A stretch of 64,000 nucleotides of DNA, from contig NW_026110530.1 of NCBI RefSeq assembly GCF_024679095.1, forward strand, positions 196,001-260,000. The letters run 5' to 3'. Both the position numbers and the translations under genes were made by a program. Shown one piece after another: positions 34,266 through 44,585 of the stretch (position 1 is the stretch's first letter; each line of letters begins with the position of its first letter). The notes under the pieces were generated by a model. That model searched no databases and was not told the DNA's origin. It saw only the letters and a program-made list of their open reading frames with translations. Source of the stretch: Eriocheir sinensis (Eukaryota; Arthropoda; Malacostraca; Decapoda; Varunidae).

Positions 34266-35300
34266 GTGCTAGTGCAGTCCTACATTGTGATTCAAGAAAG
34301 AAACAGAATCATGGACGTTGTAGAAACTGAACTGCGTTGGACGCGCGACTTATACAGAGGGGGCGGCGACGTCATGGAGAGAGAAATGCCGGAGGCGAGG
34401 ACGAACACGCTCGGACACGGTGGTGCCTCAGCGGCTTATCGAGCGGGCGATAAGAGAGAGCAGATGGGACGATGGTTCGCTACTCGTCCCTCGCCATCAG
34501 CTGAAGCGGTACTATTCATCACCACCAGTATACCAGAGGACACCACGTCGGACGCCTACGTGTTCAACTACAAAGACGGTTCTCCTGGCGATGACATCTA
34601 CCGCAACAACAAGACCATCACCGTTTCTTCCTCAACTGCAGTTCCTGCTACGAAAAGAGGGGGTTTACTGACGCCTACATGGATTATACCTGCACAGTAA
34701 TCTCTACCGTGAAAGAAGCCCGATCTATCAACTGAACAGGTGTCGCTGAAGATCGTGGTATTCCCGGTAGTCTGCATATTCGCTATCCTCCGAGTGAAAA
34801 TCTCCCTTATGTGGCGTGTATCCTAACCCAATATGCCCTGGCCGCGAACTGGAAAATAACCCTATAAACCAAGAATATCTTCAGACGTCAAGAGATCAAA
34901 ATTTCATTCGTGGGGTAAAGGAAGACAGTTATGATAACCGCCTCCGCTGGTTTAAAGAGTCCATCACAAAACTGGTAGAATGGGTGATTAAAAGCAACAT
35001 TACGCGTGCCGCTTCCTCACAATATTGCAAGTGCTGGAATTCTTTACGTTGAAAGTTGAGTACCAACCGCATCTCCAAGAGGCTGCGGCTGAACTCCAAC
35101 TGCATAATATATCGTGCGTCATCCTGACAGATGGTGGACCTGCGATGAGCCTGAAACAAAATTAACTCCATCTGTGCTCCCGAGCGAAACAGGAAGAGGA
35201 AACTGTGGATACAGAGGACGATGCTGTGGCTGACGAATGGAAAAGAAAACGGACGGTGCTGTAGTCGACGTGGGTCCTGAATAACTATAGCTCCAGACAA
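34266..35300 (+). pseudogene. Polinton interior segment, gene not identified (2)
   Basis: A 144-codon open stretch (34266-34700) includes RTNTLGHGGASAAYRAGDKR and DAYVFNYKDGSPGDD. It is followed in other frames by 'HIRYPPSENLPYVACILTQY' (about 34775-34835) and then 'WVIKSNITRAASSQYC' and 'VILTDGGPAMSLKQN' (ending about 35164). Together they suggest one gene of ~290 residues with three or four frameshifts. Composition is like a globular protein. The position next to capsid genes suggests a structural protein, but I recognise no family. Confidence 0.4.
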
Positions 35301-35411
35301 TTTCCAATAATTATGTACATCACTAAATGTAAAATATGTCCATAAATAACAATGTAATGATGTTTAGTATGATTTACTCAATATGTAATTGGCATCTCGT
35401 CATGTCTACTC

Positions 35412-35419
35412 TATATAAT
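35412..35419 (+). promoter_or_regulatory. TATA-like box before the candidate penton gene
   Basis: TATATAAT, 50 bp upstream of the ATG at 35462, in an AT-rich gap of ~160 bp that separates it from the preceding gene. Paired with the box at 31435. Confidence 0.3.
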
Positions 35420-35461
35420 GAAATGATTATAATATTTTTGCTAGTGTCTTGTTTGCTCTAA

Positions 35462-36334
35462 ATGGAGTCACATCATATATATGTTACCAGCATTGCGGAT
35501 GGGGAAATTTACCCCAATTCCAGCACTAGCTTTTACTAATAATATACAAACTCTAACATTAGACAAGGACGTGGAATATGAAGTCGGTCTATTGAACGTG
35601 TTGTTTCCCTGTCGGTATTACATTGTTAAACTGGTGAACCAGAGGTAGTATACATCTTGAATGTGTATAAGACCAACGCCAGATTTAGAAGCTATTGAAA
35701 GACGCACTGTCAGAGGCTATTAATGCTAATATCTTGTATAATGACACTGGGTATTTGCTGATGTTAACGGTATAATAACGACATTGATAAAGGAGATGGT
35801 CGATGGATACAACTACCATTTACTAGCGTATTCTAAAGAGGTTCTTGCATTTAGCTCCACAAATGATCATTTAACTTGTTCTGCTACAATGGTTATCATC
35901 CACAAGTTGTATTTATTAAGGTTTTGATGTGCGACTGGCCCAGGTTCTCGGTTTTGTCCCCAACCTAGGTTATGCTGTGTTTTCTTCCTTGGGTACACAT
36001 GAAGAACAAAAAACCCTGTTCTTGTTCCACATGGTCATGCCCCTCTGTTGAGAAATGGTGACGTACAGTGTGTTCTCATTTACACTGACCTTGTCAGTCC
36101 CTCTAGGTATGCAGGGAAAAATGTAATATTCTGATGCCTTTTCGTTTCCGGAGGTCTAACAAAAGGCGTGCATCCAACTATATATAAGTCCCTTGAATCC
36201 AAAGTAATTGATTCGATTTATATTAAACTCACAGACCAAAAGGTCGTCCTATGCATTTCTGGAAGAAGGATACCCTGTTACATGTTTACTTTACATCCGA
36301 TCGCGTTGAATCTGAGTACATTTTGCTGTATTAA
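35462..36334 (+). pseudogene. Polinton candidate minor capsid (penton-type) protein, remnant
   Basis: The start MESHHIYVTSIADGEIYPNS, a frameshift, then EYEVGLLNVLFP corresponds to the N-terminal 'pattern of Tyr-Pro-(Asp/Asn)...Glu-Val-Gly-Leu' I know from a conserved Polinton virion protein. Further on come LAQVLGFVP, VLIYTDLVSPS and HPTIYKSLESKVIDSIYIKL in the same order as in that family. The extent, about 290 codons, is normal. Stop codons and shifts lie near 35540, 35650-35930, 36040 and 36140. The family match is good; the exact capsid role (penton or other) is less certain. Confidence 0.7.
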
Positions 36335-36378
36335 TAGGAATGTTGTCCATTTGAAAAAACAGTCTCCTCGCCGCCACC

Positions 36379-36783
36379 ATGCGGGTTACATTCATCCCTC
36401 CTTCCGTAGCAGAAGATCATACCCTGTTTTCGAATGGCAAACAGATATCATCCCGAGGGAGTGGTATTGATGATATAGTAACACTTTCTTATGAACCAAG
36501 CTATCACAGAGGCGGAGTTTATTCTCGGTTTTAGCTGGACTCGCTAAAAGAGCTTTCCTTCCTAGTGAAAATGTCATTGTGCCTTCAGCTCGAACATTTG
36601 AAACAACGTTCTAGATGATATTTCACAGGGAAGCAACTTCAGAAGCTCTATAAAAAGCATGGAATTAATTCCTTAAAGCAAGCTGCAATGAAATTGACTA
36701 GAGGAAGGGAAAAGAAAGTCAAGCGAGTCGGGAGGAAAAGGTGTTATAAAAGGACATCTTTACCGAGTTGTAATCATTGTTGA
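36379..36783 (+). pseudogene. Polinton second minor capsid protein (pVI-like), remnant
   Basis: Starts at an ATG in an ideal context (GCCGCCACCATGC). Contains YEPSYHRGGVYSRF, then in a second frame AGLAKRAFLPS, then NVLDDISQGSNFRSSIKS in another, and ends with a Lys/Arg-rich tail (EKKVKRVGRKRCYKR) before the TGA at 36781-36783. The Gly-rich N-part, small hydrophobic helix, DD-(I/V)-x-x-G-x-(S/N)-F block and basic end are characteristic of the membrane-active minor capsid proteins of Polintons. It is 45 bp after the previous gene and 12 bp before the next. Confidence 0.7.
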
Positions 36784-36795
36784 ACTAAGAGCAGT

Positions 36796-38087
36796 ATGGC
36801 GAGCATCACCAGCGCGGTTGGTGTCGGGAACCCGTTCTCCCCTGGGGCAATATGCCGCCGGTGTCAGTGAATTGTTTCCCGCCCTAACAAAATGAGATTA
36901 TTGGAAACAACGATTGCCTCCCGTTATGATGCTGATGTTTTACCTACTAACCTCGGATTCAATATGAAATTATCCGATAGATATATAGAATTTCATTCCT
37001 GAACACTTGGCAGTTTTATTGATTTGGGGAAATTGCGTTACACCTCTTTACGCTTAACTGGGCCAGACAATACTACTTCCTCTCGAAGACGCTCAACACG
37101 TTGAATTTGCAAATAATACCGCGCACAGCCTATTCAAATCAGTGCAATGTTTTTGGGAGATGTAGTTGTTGACAATAATGTACTTTATGGGTACACGTCA
37201 TACGTTAAAATGCTGAATACTTTGTCGCTCAACAAATTGAATACAATTGAGCCAATGCTAATATTGCCATCCCAGAGAACGGTTTTATTTCCAAAGTAAC
37301 AGCAGAATACTTTGACAATGCCAGCGCGCAACACAAGACCATTATGAAGCGGGTTAAGACTCACGGTATACAACTCTGTACCCCGCTTCTTCTGGATATA
37401 AGTTTTAGACAGTTACTTGTTCGATGGTATTTCGATTAGACTCAGAATGGAACTATCTAGTAATGCATGGCTGCTAAATTCTCCAACTGGCGATAATATC
37501 TGTCTGCATATAGATTCAGCCAAGCTGCTTTTATACGCGACTGTTTCCTTATCCTAATGCACTTCATGCTTGAACGCGTCTCTCGCCACAGGGAATCTTT
37601 TGAAATCGACATTTACCCAAACCCTCTTGAAAACCTATGTGCTAAGGCCAAAGACCAAACCTCAGTGGAACGTATGATCAACCGTGGGTGATGTTATTCC
37701 GGAAAACTCTCGCTTATTATAACGAGCATGGAAGCTCATTCTGGCGACTATACGCTAAATCCATTGTATTTGAGCCATGGCGATATAAGTCAAATGCTTT
37801 TAAGTGTTAATGGTAGAACCATGTATAATATTCCTAGTAAATTCCCTCATGACTATGCTGAGCTCTACCATCGTACTTTTGATGCACTTGGTTTTCATAA
37901 AGACTATTTAATCGGAAAGGATATTTTCGCGGCAAGGGGGCAAATGATTTGCACATTTGATTTGCGTGCTGAAAACTTGAATGATAATTCTGCTCCGTTG
38001 AAATGAATGGGGGCTTAGACTTAGCTTGAATCTAAGCATGAGAAAAAAGGAGAAAACGAGAACTGTCTGTTGATACTGTTTGGCTAA
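36796..38087 (+). pseudogene. Polinton major capsid protein (double jelly-roll type), remnant
   Basis: ATG at 36796. Landmarks in order are RYIEFHS followed by SFIDLGKLRY (about 36980-37040), then VFGDVVVDNNVLYGYTSYVK (about 37150-37210, the 'Tyr-x-Tyr-x-x-Tyr' region), and a clean 92-codon C-terminal frame (37728-38006). That frame contains YNIPSKFPHDYAELYHRTFD and GFHKDYLIG followed by FDLRAENL. This C-terminal region matches the Polinton major capsid proteins often listed as 'F54H12.2-like'. A shift near 38000 leads to a final stop at 38085-38087. The size of ~430 codons is normal. At least six lesions lie in the N-terminal two thirds. Confidence 0.83.
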
Positions 38088-38104
38088 ACAGTGGGTAATA
38101 ACAG

Positions 38105-38671
38105 TTAATTCTGAAAGACGGTTGCAGTAGTGATGCGCGCTTGAAGCGGCTTACAAAGGATGAACAAATATGGAGATTGAAAGAGGATTGAGGGGGCATA
38201 GGAAAGCAAGCCTTGTTTTTAGGCGTGTTATTGGCAGACGAGGTAAACTTCTATTCTCGATATAGAAAACTCATAGTGTGCATCGTCAATACGCTACTTC
38301 AAGTTATTCTAAAAGAGAAATGACACTGGATTTGTCTCTTACTATAAGAACTGGGCATGGCAGTGTTCCTAGATAGTTATGCTCGATCCAAAACTATACC
38401 TGATCATTTCAAATATATTGATTACCCTGGGCTCAGTATGGCGAAAAATGCATTTCTCGATCTTCAAAAGCACGCAGAAGGATGTGCGGGGCTTTATGCC
38501 ATGTACTTTGGTTCCATAAATGTTTCGCACTTATGTGTAAGAGAAACTCTTGAAAAATATGTATGGAGTTTTCCAAGACCGAATATTCGAGGAATGATGA
38601 AATACGTGATGCGATTCGCTTACAGCAAGTTTATAAAGTCTGCTTTTTTCTTTTTTTTCGTATGTCAATAA
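38105..38671 (+). pseudogene. Polinton adenain-like cysteine protease, remnant
   Basis: The maturation protease of Polintons has a His-Asp-Cys triad as in adenovirus protease. Here the His is in HWI (38324-38332), the Asp in FLDSYAR (38372-38374) and the Cys in EGCAGLYAMYF (38483-38485), in the right order and spacing. The N-terminal region shows FLGVLLADE near 38215-38240, like the start of the fold. A stop separates the His and Asp segments, and there is a frameshift before 38357. The last 104 codons (38357-38671) are open; the last few are probably outside the old gene. Confidence 0.78.
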
Positions 38672-39660
38672 CAAACATTTAACACGTGTTCATAAAAGTA
38701 AGTATTGACTTACTATTGATTTTTCATATTGAATTGTATTACATTCCATGAAGCATAAATAATTTTCTAGTTCCTTATCGGGGTGGGGTGGTTGTCATAC
38801 CATGTTAAATCAGAGGTCTGGCTCCACTCACAGGTCCTCCTCACTCGTCACCGCCACTACTCCCGTGCAGCAGTCTGCCCTGCCCTGCCCTTCGCCCTCA
38901 CAGCCTTCTGTTGTCCTGGGCCTCGAGCATCCTGTCGCATCCTGTCGCCGCACCTCTCCGCTACCGTTGTTGCCGCCGCCTGCCTGATTTATGGGCAGTC
39001 TTTATGCATGAGCCGGATCGAAACATAAAAAGCGTTTTATCTTGTTTCCACAAATCGAATAAATTTTAGGACAATTATTGTGTTTTTTCATCCGTTTTTT
39101 TTTTTTTTTTTGATAAAGGTCATATAAATGTCAAACAACTAATGTTTATTGGAATTTGGTCAAATTATGATTCCAGATTCATCATGTGCAATTTTATAAT
39201 ATCATAGGCTCCAAATATTAGTCATCTTATATACAGAATATATTTACATATTATACTTTATATTTAACATCAAAATAGCAGGCAAATTCCTACACTCATA
39301 AACAGTATATACAACATTCACACCTGTAGTCCCTATCTTATAAACAACTGCTAAATTTATTCTGAAAAGTCTGTATCTACTTCTAGCATATATTCAAGGG
39401 GGGGATGATGAGAGCATTTGATTTATTTCTTCCCTGTTCCGCGGCTAGCATTAACATGTCATCATCCGCCTCTACCTGTTTTATCAAGGGAAAATTATTG
39501 CTCGACCACCACATCCTGTTCTCCCCATTAATTATAGGTTTTTCTCTAGTTCTCTCCCATTTCACTGGATCTCTTGCCCACCTATTGCACCTTTCGGCTA
39601 GTCTCTCGCTTCAGTTAGCGCCTCTTTCATCGCCTTCCTCCAAATTTTCTTCGGTTTGAC
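38672..39660. other. gap between protease and polymerase remnants
   Basis: AT-rich sequence with a GC-rich block at about 38810-38990 that looks foreign to its surroundings. A T run at 39091-39110 is present. No Polinton gene is expected between the convergent 3' ends, so this is probably the old intergenic region plus insertions. Confidence 0.4.
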
Positions 39661-39664
39661 AGTG

Positions 39665-40440
39665 TCATGATCTGGTTACCTCCTCCTCCTGCTCTTCCTC
39701 CTTCATCCCTATAGGAATTACTCGGATGACCGTAAGATCGCGACCTGAAGCAAAGCCAATGTAGGTATCTTTTTGTCCTCAACTACAGATATCCCTTCTC
39801 TTCGGGGATATTTTTACTGTACTCATTCGTCCATTGCGCACTGTGAACTCTTGATATAGCTTCAAAGGTAAATGTTTCTTGCTTCTGGAATAGGGCGTCT
39901 TTGTATCGCTGATGAGCAATTTTCTTCTTTATGAACTTGGAACGCCCTTAGCTGAACTCCAACTGGTCACTGTCTGCCAAGAGGATGGAGTACTGGTTTT
40001 ACACCCATAAATTCTGAGAGATGGTTCTTTTCCCCACTTCAGACTTGAGAACTGCTTTCTCTTTTTGTTGTCTGTGCTGTATGGTTGGAAATGTGAGGGA
40101 AGCTAAAGTTACTTGTGTCTATATACCTTTTGAAGGGTTCCTGGTGAGTACTCTGTTAATAGATCAGAGTTTCAATTTCTGTTATTAAGGAATCAGTGTC
40201 GCAATACACTAGTTTCTGCCTGATCCCCGTAATGAGCCTTCCTTCTTCAAACACATTGTAATAGAAAATCATATAGTCGTGCAGCTTGGGACAGCCAGTT
40301 AGATGTAGTAGCCAATGTAGTTTGGATGATTCACCTAGTATTTCCTATGAAGCGAGTTACTAAACTATATTGACCATCATTGAGAGGTACAACGCGTTAA
40401 AGTAAGGACTTTGGGCCAGCTTTCAAAAACTCTTTCATGG
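39665..40440 (-). pseudogene. Polinton protein-primed DNA polymerase B, C-terminal remnant
   Basis: Read on the minus strand. The polymerase motif C, YCDTDSLI, is at 40186-40209, with two catalytic Asp. Upstream of it come IGYYI and YMIFYYNVF fragments that correspond to the conserved helix before motif C. Downstream come VHKEEN/FIKKKIAHQRYKDALF-type text (about 39880-39930) and SPKRRDI (about 39790-39810), matching the thumb and C-terminus of Polinton PolB. Frameshifts and stops occur about every 60 bp. Motifs A and B, the exonuclease and the N-terminus are missing beyond 40440, where low-complexity DNA begins. Opposite orientation to the virion genes is normal for Polintons. Confidence 0.8.
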
Positions 40441-40735
40441 TTGGTGACCTTTCCACATTACAATCTTCACACCTATGCTTCTCACTTTCCCTCTCATTCA
40501 CTTTCACTTTCTCATTCACCTGTCATACCCAAAGAGAAAGAGAGGGGGAGGGAGGATGGAGGGGTGGTAGGCACTCAGGTATATCTCTAAGGAATCCTCT
40601 AACTAGCTTATTAGTGTATTCTTCCTCGTTAATTAAATCTCTAATGGTCTTTGTTCCCATGGTCTGTTTTATTCTCTTTTTTTGTGTGTGTTTGTGTGTG
40701 TTTGTGTGTCTGGAGGTGTGGAAACAAGTATCTCA

Positions 40736-40780
<45 letters not shown>

Positions 40781-40904
40781 AAGGGAAGGGAAAGGAGAGA
40801 GAGAGGAGGGATAAAAGTAAGGGAAGGGAGAGACAGGTAAAAGAAGAAAAGAAAGGAAGGGAAGAAACGAAGGAAAGAGTGATGAAAAAAAGTCCTGTTG
40901 GCAA

Positions 40905-40957
<53 letters not shown>

Positions 40958-41682
40958 GAAGGTATTAAGAAAAATGAATAAGGAATGAAGGAAGAATAGA
41001 AATGATTGAACAAGGAAAAAGAAGAAGAAAAAGAAGAAGAATTAGCTAGATAACCGACGTAATGGGATGAAATATGACCACTACTTTGTCAACGAGGAAG
41101 AGGAGGAAAAAGAAGAACAAGAAGAAGAAGAAGAAGAAAAAGAAGAAGAAGAAGAAGAAGAAGAAGAGGAGGAGGAGGAGAAAAATGACCCAAAATAAGG
41201 AGAAAAGAAAACCTTGATAATGAAGTAGTGAAAGGAGGAAAATGGCGAGACATCTTCCATGGCGGTAATAGGAGGAGGAGGAGGAGGAGGAGGAGGAGGA
41301 GGAAAGAGCTAAATTTGGAAGAATAAGGAAAAGGATAACATGTGTAAGAACGGAAAAAAGTAGTAAATTGGCTTGTGGAGGAGGAGGAGGAATCATAGGA
41401 AGAACAGACACCAGAAGACCTATCGGTCTATGGCGAGGGTGTCTGTTTACTACTGCTACTACTAGTACCCATGTGTGGTAGGGACAGACAGAATAGATGA
41501 AGGCTCCTCCCCACCCACTCTCTCCCTCTGGCAACGTGCTGGCAGGAAATAGTTAGAGAGAACCATGTACCTTAAGGAAGAAAGGAACATGAAATGTTAC
41601 AGTAAAGAGAGAACAAGAGGAAATTACTACCCTTAACTTACTCACTGGTAACCTAAGTGGTGGAAAATGACTTCATTACATA
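40441..41682. repeat. purine-rich low-complexity DNA with (GT)n and (GGA)n arrays
   Basis: (GT)n at 40740-40777 and 40908-40953, (GAA)/(GGA) at 41098-41180 and (GGA)n at 41271-41303. A fragment at 40590-40680 reads on minus as GTKTIRDLINEEEYTNKLV and could be a scrap of the Polinton, but I cannot place it. Confidence 0.85.
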
Positions 41683-44085
41683 AGAACGTAAGAACACAGA
41701 AACACAAGGAGACTGAAGAGGATGAGGCCTGCACAGGGCAGCCTCAGGATCCCTAATACTCACGATGGGTGAGGTGTAGTTTCAGGGCACAGGTGGAGGC
41801 TTGATCATCGTTTTACCGGCGGTACTAGGCACGCACCAGTAACCTGTCACCTTACTGCACCTACACCTACTCCACCTGTCATGCGGACATTAACCGTTGC
41901 TTTACTCTATTGTTAACTTACGCTACTTGCAATCTAGGTTGTGGGGGAGAATAATATGAATTTAGGTTGACGTCTTGCTGCAATCTGTCTGAAAACATGC
42001 GAAGAAGGGTCAGTATAATCTTATGTCCCTGAAGTACTTATCCAATGAAGACTTGAAGCTATTGATACTCTGCGCGCTAACTACTGACGGTGGGAGTCTA
42101 TTCCAGTGATCGACGACTCTTTTATTGAAAAAAACTTTTGCGCACCAATGTGTTACATCGATTTCCCTTTAACTTCATACCGTTGCTGTGCGTTATTGTG
42201 TTGGTGTCTCTTGAAATAGACTATCTGCTAATGTTGTCGAATCCATTAAGGATTTTGAACACTTCAATTAAGTCCCTCTTATCCTTCGCTTTTTAGGGAA
42301 AACATATCTAAACGCTTTAAACGCTCGTCATGGCAAGTTTCGGAGCGCTGGAATTTGTTTGGTTGTTTCGTCGCTGCATCCTTTCTAGCAAAACTTGATC
42401 TTTGATATAGTTCGGTGACCAGAACTGAACGGCGTATTCTAGGTGTGGTCTTACAAATGCTAAATATAATTTCTTCATAAGTTCGGGTGATTTATAATCA
42501 AAGTTTCTTGAGATTAATCCTAACATCATATTGGCTTTTTTACTCGCTGCAGAACATTGATCACTCATTTTAAGAGTGTTACTGATAATGACACCAAGAT
42601 CTTTTTCTTGTCCTACTTCGCTGAGCTCATGTCCTTGAATCTGATATTTAAAGTTAGGATTTTTTTTCACCTATGTGCATTACTTTACAGTCATCTACGT
42701 TAAAACTCATTTGCCATTTTTTGCTCCAGTCTGCAAGTCTTATTAAGTCTGATTGAATCTTTTCGCAACTTTCACTGTTCATTACCGTACCTCCTAATTT
42801 GGTGTCGTCGGCGAGTTTGGCTACTTTTGATAGGATATCAGTTTCTAAGTCGTTCACGTAAATTATGAATAGTGTTGGCCCCAGGACCGAACCTTGGGGC
42901 ACGCCACTGGTGACGGGTTGCCAATCCGATGCTTCACCATTAAGAACTACACGTTGTTCTCTGTTGGTGAGCCAGTCATGAATCCACGCACATAGATGGT
43001 CGTTAATACCGTGAGAACGCAGTTTTGAAATAAGCCTAACGTGAGGAACTTTATCAAACGTTTTCTGAAAATCTAGGTAAATTACGTCATATGGGTTTCG
43101 GGCGTCCCAACATGTATAAACATCGTTGAAAAAAGTTAATAGGTTGGTAAGGCAAGACCGATTACTACGAAATCCGTGCTAACTATCAGTTATCAAATCA
43201 TTTGTTTCAAGGAAAGTGATCATTTTATCCCTGATCATTTTTTCGAATAGTTTAATTAGGACAGACGTAAGGCTGATAGGACGATAATTACTGGCTTGTT
43301 TTTTTATCTCCTTTTTTAAAGATCGGGGTAATATTGGCGTTTTTCCACTCGAGAGGCACACTGGCCTGTGCTAATGACTTGTTGAATATTAATGTTATGG
43401 GTAATTCTAGCTGCTGACTACAATCTCTCAACACGCGAGGAGATAAATTATCGGGGCTCGGAGATTTATTTGGGTCTATTTTCTGCAGGTACGCATGCAC
43501 TTCGCTGATATCAATTTCGGTCAATGCAAGCTTATGTTCTTCAGGGCCTTGAAAAATTTTCTTCGGGGCTGGAATCGATGTCATGTTCTCTTTTGTAAAT
43601 ACGCTACTAAAGGTTGATTTAGGACCGACGCCATGCCTTTATCATCACTAATCGTATTGCCACTTAATAGTAGTGGGCCGATATTATTTTTAACAATTTT
43701 TTTGTTTCTTATGTAACTGAAAAATAACCTGGGATTTTTCTTGGCATCGAGTGATATTTTCATCTCATATTCGCGTTTCTGTTTTCTGATTTTCCTTTCG
43801 CACTCTCTCTTGACATTGATGTAATTAGTATGATCCTGTGAGTTATGTGACAGCTTATATTGCTTATACAGTTTTCTTTTTTCGACGATGACTTTTTGTA
43901 GGTAATTATTCATCCACAACGGTTTTTGATTATCAGTCCTTCGTGGCTTGAGTGGAATGAATTTATTTACACTCGCAGTGATTTGTGCAGTAAAACGATT
44001 ATACATTTCTTGAACGCTGACGTTGTTGAGCAAATGATTCCAATTTATTGAAGTCAATTCTTTTAGGTCCATAAATTTGCTTTAC
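41683..44085 (-). mobile_element. second CR1-like LINE, different subfamily, 5'-truncated
   Basis: Minus-strand reverse-transcriptase element. Features are YLDFQKTFD (motif A, about 43052-43080), SGVPQGSVLGP (motif B, about 42893-42925), LADDTK (motif C, 42798-42815, with Leu in place of the usual Phe), and 'AFVRPHLEYAVQFWSPNY' near 42420. The 3' tail carries the same octamer-like end (plus strand ACATAAGAACGTAAGAAC at about 41680-41697). The protein is clearly diverged from the 22-26 kb copy. The 5' end stops at 44085 against (GGA)n, so the endonuclease is missing. Confidence 0.87.
42317..44072 (-). pseudogene. reverse transcriptase ORF2 of the second LINE, broken
   Basis: Frames at 43581-44072 (163 codons), 43288-43584, 43179-43361, 42654-42902 and 42317-42670 follow one another on the minus strand with small shifts. 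Stops near 43180 and shifts near 42900 and 42655 prevent a full protein. The linker before the reverse transcriptase shows KPLWMNNYLQKVIVEKRKLY; the palm shows all motifs named for the element. Fewer breaks than in the Polinton, so a younger insertion. Confidence 0.82.
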
Positions 44086-44373
44086 TATAATTAGGAGGAG
44101 GAGGAGGAGGAGGAGGAGGAGAAGAGGAGGTGAAAGAGGAGGCAATAATAAGAATAAAGTAGGAATAAAAGAAAAAAAGCAGTGGAATGAGGAGAAGGAG
44201 GAGGAAGAAGGAGGAGGAGGAGGAGGAGAGATGAAAAAACTGAAGAAGAGAGAGAGAGTACACACCTGTGAGCCAGATTCAGGTAGATGGTCTGATTTAC
44301 TCTCTCTCTCTCTCAATTTATCTTGTAGGCTGAGAAGCGAAGAAAAGGTTTATGACAATACCAAGAGGAGGAG

Positions 44374-44407
<34 letters not shown>

Positions 44408-44550
44408 AGGAGGAGGAAGAGGAGGAGGTATGTCGTGATTAAGTGAAGTGTGTTGAAAGAGAGAGAGAGAGAGAAGAGAGAGATGAATTTTCTCTTCTAA
44501 CTGATAACCAAAGATAAATCAGGTTTCAATTCTCCTCCTCCTCCTCCTCC

Positions 44551-44585
<35 letters not shown>

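Larger units (their letters stand above)
31425..40440 (+). mobile_element. decayed Polinton/Maverick (adintovirus-like) element
   Basis: Remnants of nine recognisable or positionally plausible genes occur over 9 kb. On plus: A32-type packaging ATPase, retroviral-type integrase, small pX-like protein, two unidentified segments, candidate penton/minor capsid, second minor capsid, major capsid, and adenain-like protease. On minus: the C-terminal third of a family B DNA polymerase. This gene set is diagnostic of Polintons. Every gene carries frameshifts or stops, so the copy is a fossil. Typical elements are 15-20 kb with terminal inverted repeats; here the N-terminal part of the polymerase and both termini are missing, replaced by microsatellite DNA (31357-31424, 40441-41640). 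The order is compact, as in intact elements. Confidence 0.88.

Noticed and set aside
40590..40680. Minus-strand fragment GTKTIRDLINEEEYTNKLV as part of the polymerase
   Set aside because: No clear match to any polymerase segment, and it is separated from the remnant by low-complexity DNA.
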